Shown: one piece after another, positions 8,805 through 17,908 of the stretch | Position numbering within the stretch: position 1 is the first letter of the stretch | Layout of the letters: the number at the start of each line of letters is the position of its first letter | NCBI RefSeq assembly: GCF_039523755.1 | Contig: NZ_BAAAFX010000026.1 | Span: forward strand, 1-64,000 | Source of the DNA: Tatumella terrea | GTDB lineage: Bacteria > Pseudomonadota > Gammaproteobacteria > Enterobacterales > Enterobacteriaceae | Direction: 5' to 3' | DNA: 64,000 nt | Notes under the pieces: model-generated | What the model was told of the DNA's origin: nothing | The model's database searches: none | What the model saw: the letters and a program-made list of their open reading frames with translations, nothing else | Translations under genes and position numbers: made by a program

Positions 8805-10013
8805 TTAACCTTGTAAAAGCTGAAGCAACAGTTCCCCGCTGTATAAAGCATCTTTAATCAACGCGGTTCCCGGGCGGGTGTCTGCCGGGCTAAAACTGGC
8901 AGGTCTGATGATAAGCAGGTCTCTGCGGCTGGCCACAGATTCATTTTTTATCGCGGAATACAGCGCGGGATAAAGAATTTCCGCTGCACTATTCAAGGCA
9001 GAATCTATCAATATATATTCAGGATTGAACAGATTGACCAGCATGGCCAGAGCACGACCCATCTGTTGGCCGCAATCACGGATGATCGCCTGTGACGGCA
9101 GATGGCCGGAAAGTGCTGCATGACATAACCCCGGAACATCAGCTTCCGGCAACGCAGTATGCCCGGAGGCCATCCATGCCTGCTGCCAGCGCTCTGTCAG
9201 CGGACCACTTCCCGCCAGCGTATTCAGACAGCCATAATGCCCGCACTCACAACGATGGCCTCCCGCCGCCATTACCGTATGACCAATCTCTGCCTGCGTG
9301 GTGCTGTCCTTGTGCAGGAGTCTGCCTGAGCTTATCACCGCGGCCTCAATCTGCCGGCCCGCCACCAGCTGGATAATATCCCCCGAGCCGCGGGCTGCAC
9401 CGAAGTAATGCTCAGCCAGCAGGCTGGCTTTGACATTCTGCTGCACATAAATTGTAAGCCCAATCCGCTGATGCAGGATCTGCCCCAGTGGAATGTCTTT
9501 CGCATCATAATAAGGTATACGGTGTACGGTTCCGCTGGCGGCATGGATGATGCCCGGCAACAGGAGGGTGATCGCTGTCAGGCGTTCGGTCAGTGCGTGA
9601 TTGCGGGAAAAAAAGTCCCCGATCACCTCAGAGAAATAGTCGGGAAGAGAGGTCGCGGGATCGTCGGGCAAAGACTGCCGGGCACTGACCACTTCCCGGC
9701 CACTGAGATCCCGCAGCGTCATCTGCAGGAACCGTCCTGTCATCCGCAGCACCAGAAACTGCCAGCTATCACAGTCCAGTACCAGACCGGTTGCCGGGCG
9801 CCCCCGCAGGCCCGCATCGGTCAGCGCACACTCCCGGACCAGCCGCGCCTCGAGCATATCCCGGATAATTTTGGTGATACTGGCCGGCGCCAGCAGAGAA
9901 AGGCGTGACAGCTCGATTCTGGACACCGGCCCGTAACAGTCAATCAGGCGATAGACTATCCCGGCGTTCACCTGCCGGATCAGGTCGATATGTCCTGGCT
10001 GATTTGCGTACAC
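8805..10013 (-). CDS. mlc: ROK-family transcriptional repressor Mlc
   Basis: This 402-residue protein has an N-terminal winged helix (SRIELSRLSLLAPASITK, about residues 33-50) and a ROK domain with the structural zinc motif HRCECGHYGCLN. It resembles E. coli Mlc (DgsA), the glucose-responsive repressor of ptsG, manXYZ and other PTS genes, which is titrated by dephosphorylated PtsG. The location beside ynfK and ynfL also matches. The protein is quite divergent: the usual sugar-site segment around NVGAGVI reads RQIEAAVIS, and the N-terminal GPVSRIELSRL is best conserved. It is transcribed 109 bp ahead of ynfK on the same strand. The Mlc call is likely, though a related ROK regulator is possible. 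Confidence 0.8.
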   Translation of the reverse strand: MYANQPGHIDLIRQVNAGIVYRLIDCYGPVSRIELSRLSLLAPASITKIIRDMLEARLVRECALTDAGLRGRPATGLVLDCDSWQFLVLRMTGRFLQMTLRDLSGREVVSARQSLPDDPATSLPDYFSEVIGDFFSRNHALTERLTAITLLLPGIIHAASGTVHRIPYYDAKDIPLGQILHQRIGLTIYVQQNVKASLLAEHYFGAARGSGDIIQLVAGRQIEAAVISSGRLLHKDSTTQAEIGHTVMAAGGHRCECGHYGCLNTLAGSGPLTERWQQAWMASGHTALPEADVPGLCHAALSGHLPSQAIIRDCGQQMGRALAMLVNLFNPEYILIDSALNSAAEILYPALYSAIKNESVASRRDLLIIRPASFSPADTRPGTALIKDALYSGELLLQLLQG

Positions 10014-10126
10014 TCGCCGCCTCCCTGTATTTTCGTTACCCCCTGAATCAGAATGATTATGGGGGATTTACCGAGGGGCGGACGGCAACAAATAAGGAAA
10101 TGTGATTGACTTCACACAAGATTATC

Positions 10127-11017
10127 TCAGGATAACGTAGCCAGTAACTCCAGCATATGACGTAACGGGGCCGTTACCTGCCGGTGCGCTGACCAGACCA
10201 TCCATAATTCAGAACGGGCATCGGTTTCGGTCAGCTCCAGCCAGACAACTTCACTGAGCCGTGCCCGGCGGAATGACCTCGGTAAGATAGACACTCCGAG
10301 GCCGGTTGCCACCAGCCCGAGAATGGCCATGGCATCCCCGACCTCCAGCGTGATGTTCGGCGTCACCTCATAGCGTTGCAGCAGGCCGAGGATTTCACTG
10401 TACAGCGCCGTCCCCCCCTGATGATCAAAGAAGATAAACGACTCATCCCGTAACTGCTGCAGAGAAATTTTTCGTTCACCGGCCAGGGGATGGTCCTTAT
10501 GGACCACCGCACACATGGTTTCGGTCTGGAGTAAGCGGTACTGGAGATCATCCGGCAGCGGCGTATTACGCATGATCGCCAGATCAATCCGCCCTTCCTG
10601 GAGCGGAGTCAGCAACTGCCGGCTGTTTCTGTCCTGCAGGTGCAAATGGACATCCGGATAGCGTCGGCGAAACTGGTAGACCACGTCAGGAATTTGTTTG
10701 ATAAGCGGTGCTGAGGAGGTAAAGCCGATACGTAATTCACCGCTGTCGCCATAATGCAGACGGGAAGCCCGTTCGCTGGCCTGATCCACCTGCAGCAGGA
10801 TAGCCCTGGCATCGGTCAGAAACTGCTGACCGGCGGTTGTCAGCTCTACCCGCCGGTTATTTCGGACGAACAGACAGGCATCCACCGCGTCTTCCAGCTG
10901 ACGGATCTGCTGACTGAGCGGCGGCTGAGAGATATTCAGCCGCCGTGCCGCGCGTCCGAAATGCAGTTCTTCCGCCACCGCAATAAAGTAGCGCAGATGC
11001 CTTAACTCGATATTCAT
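10127..11017 (-). CDS. ynfL: LysR-family regulator YnfL
   Basis: This 296-residue LysR regulator has the winged helix-turn-helix at residues 1-65 (LRHLRYFIAVAEELHFGRAA) and the effector domain from about 90. It matches E. coli YnfL over its length, with AMAILGLVATGLGVSILP in the effector domain. It is divergent from the ynfM transporter gene with a 92-bp spacer, the usual LysR/target layout. The likely target is therefore ynfM, and autoregulation is probable. The inducer is unknown. Confidence 0.87.
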   Translation of the reverse strand: MNIELRHLRYFIAVAEELHFGRAARRLNISQPPLSQQIRQLEDAVDACLFVRNNRRVELTTAGQQFLTDARAILLQVDQASERASRLHYGDSGELRIGFTSSAPLIKQIPDVVYQFRRRYPDVHLHLQDRNSRQLLTPLQEGRIDLAIMRNTPLPDDLQYRLLQTETMCAVVHKDHPLAGERKISLQQLRDESFIFFDHQGGTALYSEILGLLQRYEVTPNITLEVGDAMAILGLVATGLGVSILPRSFRRARLSEVVWLELTETDARSELWMVWSAHRQVTAPLRHMLELLATLS

Positions 11018-11109
11018 ATGTAAATCATCTTATTTGAGATTATTAATATATTAGACAACTTATTTACGGTTTCCTAGAGTATCTGCACCCGAACAACAGA
11101 GGATCTTTC

Positions 11110-12372
11110 ATGAACAGTACGTCCCGGGCGACGACGCTTCCGTTAACGGAAGAAGAGAGCCCTGCCCAACCGCGAAGTAAATCCCCCTATATTACTCGCG
11201 GCACCCGGGCTTTCCTGCAGGTCACCCTCGCCCTGTTTTCTGCCGGCCTTGCCACTTTTGCCCAACTCTATTGTGTTCAGCCGATACTTCCGGTGCTTTC
11301 CCATCAGTTTGATATCACTCCTGCGATGAGCAGCGTATCGCTCTCTGTCTCTACCGCCTGTATGGCGATCGGTCTGCTGATCACCGGGCCGATTTCGGAT
11401 GCGGTAGGCAGGAAGAAAATGATGGTCGGCGCGCTGATCCTGGCGGGTTGCTTCACTATCGCCTCTTCGCTGATGACAAGCTGGACCGGAATGCTGATGA
11501 TGCGTGCCCTGCTCGGATTATCACTGAGTGGTGTGGCAGCCGTAGCAATGACCTACCTGAGCGAAGAGATGCACCCCGGGGTACTGGCATTTTCCATGGG
11601 ACTTTATATCAGCGGCAACTCGATAGGTGGAATGAGCGGCCGGTTACTGACCGGGGTGATCACCGACATCGCCAGCTGGCGGATAGCCATTCTGAGCATT
11701 GGTTGCTGTGCCCTGGCCTCCGCAGTAATGTTTGCCAAAATTCTGCCGGCTTCACGCCACTTCCGCCCGGTCGCCCTGAAGCCAAAAGCGCTGTTCATTA
11801 ATTTCCGTCTGCATTTCCGTGATAAAGGCCTGCCGCTGCTGTTTATCATCGGCTTCCTGGTGATGGGGGCGTTTGTCACCCTGTTCAACTATATCGGGTA
11901 CCGGTTGTTAAATGCCCCGTATTCTATGAGTCAGGCCACCGTCGGGTTGATCTCCATTGTTTATCTGGCCGGTTCCTGGAGTTCACCCAAGGCCGGAGCC
12001 CTGAGTGCACGCTTCGGCCGTGGCCCGGTGTTCCTCTTTTGCGCAGGCCTGATGCTGACAGGTGTATTGCTGACACTGTTCCCCACTGTGTGGCTGATCC
12101 TGCCGGGTCTGCTGATGTTCACCGGCGGCTTCTTTGCGGCACACTCTATTGCCAGCAGCTGGATAGGCATCCGTGCCCGTCGCGCCAAAGGCCAGGCCTC
12201 CTCGATGTATCTGTTCTGCTATTACGGTGGTTCGAGCATTGCCGGGACCTCCGGCGGGATCTTCTGGAAACTTTACGGCTGGCCGGGTGTGGCCGCATTT
12301 ATCGCCGTGCTCTTATGTCTGGCGCTGTTTGTTGGCTATAAACTGATGCGTCGCCTGCAACCTGTGACCTGA
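11110..12372 (+). CDS. ynfM: Major facilitator superfamily transporter YnfM
   Basis: This 420-residue inner-membrane MFS protein has 12 predicted helices, starting after a hydrophilic stretch of about 40 residues. The loop 2-3 motif appears as GPISDAVGRKKMM. The sequence agrees with E. coli YnfM. Transport of arabinose-like sugars or drug efflux has been suggested for relatives; the substrate here is unknown. AGAGGA precedes the ATG. Divergent ynfL probably controls it. A GC-rich hairpin follows at 12383-12406. Confidence 0.87.
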   Translation: MNSTSRATTLPLTEEESPAQPRSKSPYITRGTRAFLQVTLALFSAGLATFAQLYCVQPILPVLSHQFDITPAMSSVSLSVSTACMAIGLLITGPISDAVGRKKMMVGALILAGCFTIASSLMTSWTGMLMMRALLGLSLSGVAAVAMTYLSEEMHPGVLAFSMGLYISGNSIGGMSGRLLTGVITDIASWRIAILSIGCCALASAVMFAKILPASRHFRPVALKPKALFINFRLHFRDKGLPLLFIIGFLVMGAFVTLFNYIGYRLLNAPYSMSQATVGLISIVYLAGSWSSPKAGALSARFGRGPVFLFCAGLMLTGVLLTLFPTVWLILPGLLMFTGGFFAAHSIASSWIGIRARRAKGQASSMYLFCYYGGSSIAGTSGGIFWKLYGWPGVAAFIAVLLCLALFVGYKLMRRLQPVT

Positions 12373-12382
12373 CGACACGACC

Positions 12383-12406
12383 TCAGCGCCCTGTCACGGG
12401 CGCTGA
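12383..12406 (+). terminator. Hairpin downstream of ynfM
   Basis: A 9-bp perfect stem with a 6-base loop (TCAGCGCCC ... GGGCGCTGA) sits 10 bases after the ynfM stop. There is no T-run, so this is a weak or Rho-assisted terminator at best. Confidence 0.4.
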
Positions 12407-12551
12407 ACCCTTCCTGTGCCTGCCCGCCGCTGTTTCCCGTCCTGTTTAATGACTACTTCCGCCACGTTTTATCTTATACTGTCTGCTCTTTTTCGGTCCG
12501 GCCTGACACCCATATCGCGGACCCGGGTATATTAAATCTGCGGAGAAGATG

Positions 12552-13109
12552 ATGTCCGAAAACTATCAGGGGGGTTACCACCGCTGGCAAATCCGTTTGC
12601 ACTGGTTAACATTGATATTGCTGGTAATTGTATACGCGACCATCGAGTTGCGGACCATGGCCACCCGCGGGTCTTTAGAGGGCAGGATCCTGACCGGCAC
12701 CCATATGAGTTGCGGTGTGCTGATTTTAACCGCGATGATCGTACGCCTGGCCTTACGGTTCGTCTTTAAATCGCCGCAGATTACGCCCCGCTTACACTGG
12801 CTGAATAAACTGGTTTCCTGGCTGGGGCAATGCGCGCTCTATCTGCTGTTTATCGGTCTGCCGGTGATGGGAATAACCTCACGTTATTTGCATGGGATCC
12901 CCTGGCAATTATTTGGTATTCCGATGCCACAGTCGCCGCACCCCGATGTTGTACTGAGCCATCAGATTATCCGCTGGCATGAGATCCTGGCACTGTCCGG
13001 ATACTGGCTGATTGGCTTACACGCGATGGCCGCTCTGGCTCACCATTTCCTGCGTGAAGATAATGCCCTGCAAAATATGCTCCCACGGCGGTGGCGGACA
13101 GTAAAATAA
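12552..13109 (+). CDS. cybB: Cytochrome b561 family protein
   Basis: This membrane di-heme cytochrome of about 185 residues has four helices. Likely heme-ligand histidines are in RLHWLTL, GTHMSCG, RWHEILAL and GLHAMAALAHH. It follows E. coli CybB closely, a superoxide:ubiquinone oxidoreductase in recent work. Tandem ATGs at 12549 and 12552 follow GGAGAAG; the second has the better spacing. A TATACT-type box lies near 12474-12480. It stands alone between ynfM and sotB. Confidence 0.85.
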   Translation: MSENYQGGYHRWQIRLHWLTLILLVIVYATIELRTMATRGSLEGRILTGTHMSCGVLILTAMIVRLALRFVFKSPQITPRLHWLNKLVSWLGQCALYLLFIGLPVMGITSRYLHGIPWQLFGIPMPQSPHPDVVLSHQIIRWHEILALSGYWLIGLHAMAALAHHFLREDNALQNMLPRRWRTVK

Positions 13110-13183
13110 TCGTTCATTTCTTCAACAGACAGGACAATTAATGGTTCCCTCTGCCCGGTAAAGTCGTCACAATTGTTCTATAG

Positions 13184-13199
13184 TGTGATTTAGATCACT
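13184..13199. promoter_or_regulatory. Putative CRP-cAMP binding site upstream of sotB
   Basis: TGTGA-TTTAGA-TCACT is a near-perfect CRP site (TGTGA N6 TCACA). Its centre is 35 bp upstream of the sotB ATG, and the site overlaps a TATAGT box at 13180-13185. Binding there would more likely repress that promoter than activate it, unless transcription begins elsewhere. Confidence 0.55.
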
Positions 13200-13226
13200 C
13201 AACAGCTAAGGTAAAAAGCATTTTTT

Positions 13227-14438
13227 ATGACAGCAGATCCGCAAACAATGCATGAAACCCCGGGCCACACCTCCAGGAAAGTTGCCTGGTTACGGGTGCT
13301 ACTGATGGCTATTGCAGCCTTCATTTTCAATACCACAGAATTTGTCCCTGTCGGGCTGTTGTCCGATATTGCTGCCAGTTTCAATATGAAAACGGCGGAT
13401 GTCGGCATCATGCTGACAATTTACGCATGGTGTGTCGCCCTGCTGTCGTTGCCTCTGATGCTGGTTACCCGCAATATTGAACGCAGGATCCTGCTGGTCG
13501 GTTTACTGGTCATTTTCATTGCCAGTCATATTCTGTCCGCCTTCGCCTGGAGCTTCAATACCCTGCTGATTTCCAGGATCGGTATCGCCATCACCCATGC
13601 GGTGTTCTGGTCGATCAATGCCTCTCTGGCTATCCGTATTGCACCACCGGGTAAAAAGACCCAGGCGCTGAGTATGATAGCGACCGGGACCGCTCTGGCG
13701 ATGGTACTAGGGGTGCCGCTGGGACGGATTATCGGCCAGACCATGGGCTGGCGTACCACCTTCGGTCTGATCGGCGTCGCCTCGTTCGTACTGATGATTA
13801 TGCTGGCACGGCTGCTGCCAAAAATGACCAGCGAACACACCGGCTCCCTGAAAAGTCTGCCGGAACTGTGCCGCCGTCCTGCCCTGATGAGTATGTATCT
13901 GCTGGTCACCCTGGTCGTGACGGCGCATTACACGGCCTATAGTTATATTGAGCCGTTTATGCAGCAGATCGCGCACCAGGATGAAAACTTTACCACCCTG
14001 CTGTTATTACTGTTCGGCGGCGCGGGGATCTTCGGTAGTGTGCTGTTCAGCGCCCTGGGGAAACGTCTGCCTTCTGCATTACTGGCCGGGGCCATCGCGG
14101 CGATTACCCTCTGTATGGGTCTGTTGTGGCTGACCGCCGCCCACCCGGGTGAGATCAGCCTGTTGTGTATTGTCTGGGGGATCGCGATGATGTCGATCAA
14201 CCTGGCGATGCAGGTCCGGGTATTGTCCCTGGCCCCGGATGCGACAGATGTGGCGATGTCTTTGATGTCCGGTATTTATAATATCGGTATCGGTGCCGGC
14301 GCGTTGATCGGTAATCAGGTCAGTGGTCATATCGGAATGGCCGCGGTGGGTTATGTCGGTGCAGCTTTTGGTGCCGTGAGCCTGTTATGGTGTCTGTACA
14401 GCCTGCGTAAATACCCGCAACTCCGCTCTAACTTCTGA
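13227..14438 (+). CDS. sotB: Sugar efflux MFS transporter SotB
   Basis: This 403-residue MFS protein matches E. coli SotB (YdeA), an exporter of L-arabinose and other sugars or IPTG-like compounds. The opening segment FIFNTTEFVPVGLLSDIA is a family signature, and 12 hydrophobic segments are visible. The N-terminal tail is a little longer than in E. coli. A CRP-like site lies just upstream and a strong intrinsic terminator follows, so it is a single-gene transcript. The terminator lies inside the 3' end of convergent yegP. Confidence 0.88.
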   Translation: MTADPQTMHETPGHTSRKVAWLRVLLMAIAAFIFNTTEFVPVGLLSDIAASFNMKTADVGIMLTIYAWCVALLSLPLMLVTRNIERRILLVGLLVIFIASHILSAFAWSFNTLLISRIGIAITHAVFWSINASLAIRIAPPGKKTQALSMIATGTALAMVLGVPLGRIIGQTMGWRTTFGLIGVASFVLMIMLARLLPKMTSEHTGSLKSLPELCRRPALMSMYLLVTLVVTAHYTAYSYIEPFMQQIAHQDENFTTLLLLLFGGAGIFGSVLFSALGKRLPSALLAGAIAAITLCMGLLWLTAAHPGEISLLCIVWGIAMMSINLAMQVRVLSLAPDATDVAMSLMSGIYNIGIGAGALIGNQVSGHIGMAAVGYVGAAFGAVSLLWCLYSLRKYPQLRSNF

Positions 14439-14441
14439 AAA

Positions 14442-14463
14442 TCTCCCCGGCATTCCGGGGAGA
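14442..14463 (-). terminator. Terminator hairpin for yegP (minus strand)
   Basis: A 9-bp stem (TCTCCCCGG / CCGGGGAGA) with a 4-base loop is followed on the minus strand by ATTTTC. It lies 10 bases beyond the yegP stop and begins 3 bases after the sotB stop. Confidence 0.6.
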
Positions 14464-14472
14464 GTCACTCGT

Positions 14473-14811
14473 TCAGCGGGCCGGAAGCTCAGTGATCTGA
14501 CTTTCCGGCCCGTTTTTTTTCACCGACTCAATGCCTTTGTCCCGTGCGGCAGTCGAGCTGTAGAGCTCACTTTTCCCAATCACCTGATGATTGGCCGAAC
14601 GCAGCGTAAAATAAGGTTCGCCATTTTTGGCCGTCAGATGCTGATAATACTGATCATCGGCACTGTGTTTCTGAACCGAAGCAATCCCGTTGTGACACGC
14701 ACTCTTTGTCGTATATCCCTCGCTGCTGAGGATAATCTCACCATTGGCGGCTTTCAGACGGAAATAATATTGCTGATCTTTCCCCTGGAAGACCTCATAC
14801 TTTCCACTCAT
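14473..14811 (-). CDS. yegP: DUF1508 tandem-repeat protein YegP
   Basis: This 112-residue cytoplasmic protein is made of two DUF1508 repeats: residues 4-50 begin KYEVFQGKDQQYYFRLKAANG, and 55-100 contain PYFTLRSANHQVIGKSELYSS. It is the same size and arrangement as E. coli YegP, whose function is unknown. The last 14 codons double as the terminator stem of convergent sotB, which may explain the GC-rich tail. Another hairpin just beyond the stop ends its own transcript. Confidence 0.85.
   Translation of the reverse strand: MSGKYEVFQGKDQQYYFRLKAANGEIILSSEGYTTKSACHNGIASVQKHSADDQYYQHLTAKNGEPYFTLRSANHQVIGKSELYSSTAARDKGIESVKKNGPESQITELPAR
14477..14520 (+). terminator. Intrinsic terminator of sotB, inside yegP
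   Basis: A 10-bp stem (14477-14486 with 14503-14512) and a 16-base loop are followed by eight T residues (14513-14520). It ends the plus-strand sotB transcript although it lies within the yegP coding region. Confidence 0.8.
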
Positions 14812-15175
14812 GTTCGCTCCTTTATCGGGTTAACCGTTTTAAGTGTTTGCCCGATTGACCAAAAAATCAACAAAGAAAAAGCAGAAAGGTTAGAAAGGTT
14901 ATCACCGCTCAGCGAAGCGCTGTGTCGGCTTAATCACCGTCTGCACCACCGTCTGCGCCCCTGCGGGTAATGGCGGCGTTATTCCCCGACACCCGGGCCG
15001 GTATCACTGCACCTGACTAAGCACTAAGCACTAAGCACTAAGCACTAAGCACTAAGCACTAAGCACAGTATCATCCGTGATCGTTATTACCACAGTGCGT
15101 TATCACAATAGTTAATAACATAACATAATTAACATAGATGGTGCTTTTATCGCCACCCCTCCCGCCAGGACAGCA
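14812..15175. other. Gene-free spacer between yegP and smrA
   Basis: This 364-bp stretch holds no convincing reading frame. It contains the heptamer array at 15016-15064, and AT-rich sequence at 15090-15150 that would be downstream of smrA. Confidence 0.5.
15016..15064. repeat. Heptanucleotide tandem repeat (ACTAAGC)7
   Basis: Seven perfect copies of ACTAAGC run from 15016 to 15064 in a non-coding spacer. The core TAAGC is shared with the octamer array at 7961-8022. Confidence 0.92.
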
Positions 15176-15742
15176 TTAGCCGGGGGCTTTTCCGGAGAAC
15201 CGCTCTCTGTTGTCGTTCCGGCAGGCTTCTGTTTTTCTAAGAGAAACATACATCGCCCCGCTTCCGCCATCACGCGGTGCAGCCATACAACAGGCCTGGA
15301 CCTCCGCTAATTCAGGCAACCACATCATCAGATAACTGCGTAATACATTTGCCGGTCCTCTCATCTCACGGGATTTGCCATGGATAATAAGAATATTACG
15401 GCCACCGCGCCGTCTGACCTCGGCGATAAACCGCAATAATTGCAGACGGGCATCTTCCGGCCGCACCCGTAACAGCGAAAGTGATCCTTCCGGCCGGTAA
15501 TGCCCCCGCCGTAATTTATCCATCACACCCGGCTGGGATCCGCGACAACGATATTCCGGCTCTGCGGTTAATGGTAACAGTGTCAGGGGGGACAGCGGCA
15601 GACTCTCTGCCGTACTGCCTTCAGCCCCGTGCGACGGCGCCTGGCTTACCGGACGCGACAAATACCGTTTGTCATTGTTTTTAAGCGGATTAACGTCCGA
15701 CATTGCGTTTATAAACGCTTCATGATCATCGTGAAGAGTCAT
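15176..15742 (-). CDS. smrA: Smr-domain DNA endonuclease-like protein SmrA (YdaL)
   Basis: This 188-residue protein has a low-complexity N-terminal half (about 1-85) and a C-terminal Smr domain (about 88-175). The second Smr motif IIHGKSREMRG is intact, followed by VLRSYL and GGSGAMYVSLRK, as in E. coli SmrA/YdaL. The first Smr motif, LDLHG in most relatives, reads LSLLRV; loss of this histidine is also usual in SmrA. Smr domains nick branched or RNA-containing nucleic acids. It is divergent from fnr. Confidence 0.8.
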   Translation of the reverse strand: MTLHDDHEAFINAMSDVNPLKNNDKRYLSRPVSQAPSHGAEGSTAESLPLSPLTLLPLTAEPEYRCRGSQPGVMDKLRRGHYRPEGSLSLLRVRPEDARLQLLRFIAEVRRRGGRNILIIHGKSREMRGPANVLRSYLMMWLPELAEVQACCMAAPRDGGSGAMYVSLRKTEACRNDNRERFSGKAPG

Positions 15743-16055
15743 TATTCCCCCTCGCCAGCCCGGAACCGGTTACCGCGGACCCCCGACGCCGCTATTGCCG
15801 GGCCGGGCTTTTATCGCAGATAACCCTGAGTAAATTCTGAATCTGTGATCACTTTAAGGTAATCTATACCCCTGCTTAACCTGTGGAGATAATTTAGTTT
15901 ATACTGCCACCGGTGAATAACCTGATGAATTCACGAAATATTTTAAAAATATTTTTTAAAATTTAAAATAATTTAGTAACAGACGCCTATAAACCTGTTT
16001 TTCTTCGCGAAAAATGTTAAAATCTTTGTCAGTTAATCACTACCGGAACTGAATT
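15743..16055. other. AT-rich divergent promoter region of smrA and fnr
   Basis: No gene is seen. Positions 15930-15980 are almost pure A/T. A TAAAAT box near 16017-16022 could serve fnr. I could not identify a convincing FNR box here for autoregulation. Confidence 0.4.
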
Positions 16056-16808
16056 ATGATTCCAGAAAAAAGGATTATTCGTCGGGTTCAATCTGGCGGT
16101 TGCGCAATCCATTGTCAGGATTGCAGTATCAATCAGTTATGCATCCCTTTTACCCTGAATGAACATGAGCTTGACCAGCTGGATAACATCATTGAGCGTA
16201 AAAAACCCATTCAGAAAGGCCAGTCACTTTTCAAAGCGGGTGACGAATTAAAATCACTTTATGCCATTCGTTCCGGCACGCTGAAAAGTTATACCATTAC
16301 CGAACAGGGTGATGAACAGATCACCGGTTTTCATCTGGCCGGCGATTTAGTCGGTTTCGATGCCATTATTACCAGCCATCATCCCAGCTTCGCTCAGGCC
16401 CTGGAAACCTCAATGGTCTGCGAAATCCCGTTCGAAACCCTTGATGACCTGTCAGGCAAAATGCCGGCCCTGCGCCAGCAGATGATGCGCCTGATGAGCG
16501 GGGAAATCAAAAGCGATCAGGACATGATCCTGCTGCTGTCGAAAAAAAGTGCCGAAGAACGTCTGGCCGCTTTTATCTGGAATCTTTCCCGCCGGTTTGC
16601 CCAGCGCGGTTTCTCTCAGCGTGAGTTTCGTTTAACGATGACTCGTGGAGATATCGGTAATTACCTCGGGCTGACCGTTGAGACCATCAGCCGTTTGCTG
16701 GGACGTTTCCAGAAGAGCGGTATGCTCGCCGTGAAAGGAAAATATATCACGATTGAGAACCATGCCATGCTGACCGAGCTGGCGGGTCAGACTGCCCCCT
16801 GCAGCTAA
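16056..16808 (+). CDS. fnr: Global anaerobic regulator FNR
   Basis: This 250-residue protein is the same length as E. coli FNR. The [4Fe-4S] ligands Cys20, Cys23, Cys29 and Cys122 are all present, as are Glu209, Ser212 and Arg213 of the DNA-recognition helix (VETISRLL). It therefore should bind TTGAT-N4-ATCAA sites when oxygen is absent. Domains in order are the N-terminal cluster region (16-30), the cyclic-nucleotide-like beta barrel (about 50-140), the dimer helix and the winged helix (about 170-240). A likely target, fnrS, is in this window. A short hairpin spans the stop codon. uspE follows 133 bp later on the same strand. Confidence 0.97.
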   Translation: MIPEKRIIRRVQSGGCAIHCQDCSINQLCIPFTLNEHELDQLDNIIERKKPIQKGQSLFKAGDELKSLYAIRSGTLKSYTITEQGDEQITGFHLAGDLVGFDAIITSHHPSFAQALETSMVCEIPFETLDDLSGKMPALRQQMMRLMSGEIKSDQDMILLLSKKSAEERLAAFIWNLSRRFAQRGFSQREFRLTMTRGDIGNYLGLTVETISRLLGRFQKSGMLAVKGKYITIENHAMLTELAGQTAPCS

Positions 16809-16941
16809 CCGCTGCAGGCGCGTTCCTTCCGGATGACAGGCGTGGCCCGGAATGGCCATGCCCTGTAATAACTTTTCTTCTCCCTGCGAATAACTTAGGC
16901 TATCTTTAGTCAATCAGAGGTTTTCCGTGGAGATGTCAGAG

Positions 16942-17898
16942 ATGTCCATCTATCAGAATGTGCTGGTCGCTATTGACCCGGAGCAGGACGATCAACCGGC
17001 GTTACGGCGTGCGGTCTATCTTAATCAGCGTATCGGCGGAACAATTAAAGCCTTTCTGCCTATCTATGACTTTTCCTATGAAATGACCACCCTGCTCTCG
17101 CCGGATGAGCGCACCAGTATGCGGCAGGGAGTCATTAATCAGCGGAGTGAATGGATCCGGCAGCAGGCGAAAGCTTATCTCGATGCCGGGGTCAACATCG
17201 AAATCAAAGTGGTCTGGCACAACCGCCCTCATGAAGCCATCATCGATGAAGTGGTGGAATACCGGCATGATCTGGTTCTGAAGATGGCGCATCAGCATGA
17301 TCGGCTGGAATCGGTGATCTTCACCCCCACAGACTGGCATTTACTGCGCAAGTGCCCAAGCCCGGTCTGGATGGTCAAAGATCAGCCGTGGCCGGAGGGC
17401 GGTAAAGCTCTGGTGGCGGTGAACCTTTCCAGCGATGAACCCCACCACGATGCTCTGAACCAGAAACTGGTCCGGGAAAGTCAGCGACTGGCGGAGATGG
17501 TCAACCACACCGAAGTACATCTGGTCGGGGCTTATCCGCTGACACCGGTCAATATTGCGATTGAACTGCCTGACTTTGATCCTGAAACCTACAATGAAGC
17601 CATCCGGGGTCAGCACCTGATTGCGATGAAGGCCCTGCGTCAGCTGTTTTCTGTAAGTGATGAATTCACCCATGTGGAAAAAGGCGATCCTGAAGAAGTG
17701 ATTACGGCGACCGCGACGCAACTGGATGCCGGGGTCGTGGTTCTCGGTTCCCTTGGCCGTACCGGACTCTCCGCGGCCTTCCTGGGAAATACCGCCGAAC
17801 AGGTGATCGATCATCTGCGCTGTGACCTGCTGGTCATTAAACCTGATGACTTCGTCGCCCCTGAAACGAAAAACGACCCTCAGCCAGAAAATCAATAA
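16942..17898 (+). CDS. uspE: Universal stress protein UspE
   Basis: UspE is a double-domain universal stress protein. The start at 16942 gives 318 residues and aligns with the family N-terminus (MSIYQNVLVAIDP); GGAG lies 9 bases upstream. The frame is open to a GTG at 16927, preceded by AGAGG, which is a possible alternative start. The second Usp domain ends with GLSAAFLGNTAEQVIDHLRCDLLVIKP (about 275-305), including the typical phosphate-binding G-rich segment GSLGRTG. It sits directly after fnr, as in E. coli. UspE supports stress survival, motility and aggregation. Confidence 0.92.
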   Translation: MSIYQNVLVAIDPEQDDQPALRRAVYLNQRIGGTIKAFLPIYDFSYEMTTLLSPDERTSMRQGVINQRSEWIRQQAKAYLDAGVNIEIKVVWHNRPHEAIIDEVVEYRHDLVLKMAHQHDRLESVIFTPTDWHLLRKCPSPVWMVKDQPWPEGGKALVAVNLSSDEPHHDALNQKLVRESQRLAEMVNHTEVHLVGAYPLTPVNIAIELPDFDPETYNEAIRGQHLIAMKALRQLFSVSDEFTHVEKGDPEEVITATATQLDAGVVVLGSLGRTGLSAAFLGNTAEQVIDHLRCDLLVIKPDDFVAPETKNDPQPENQ

Positions 17899-17908
17899 TT
17901 CCCCTCCC

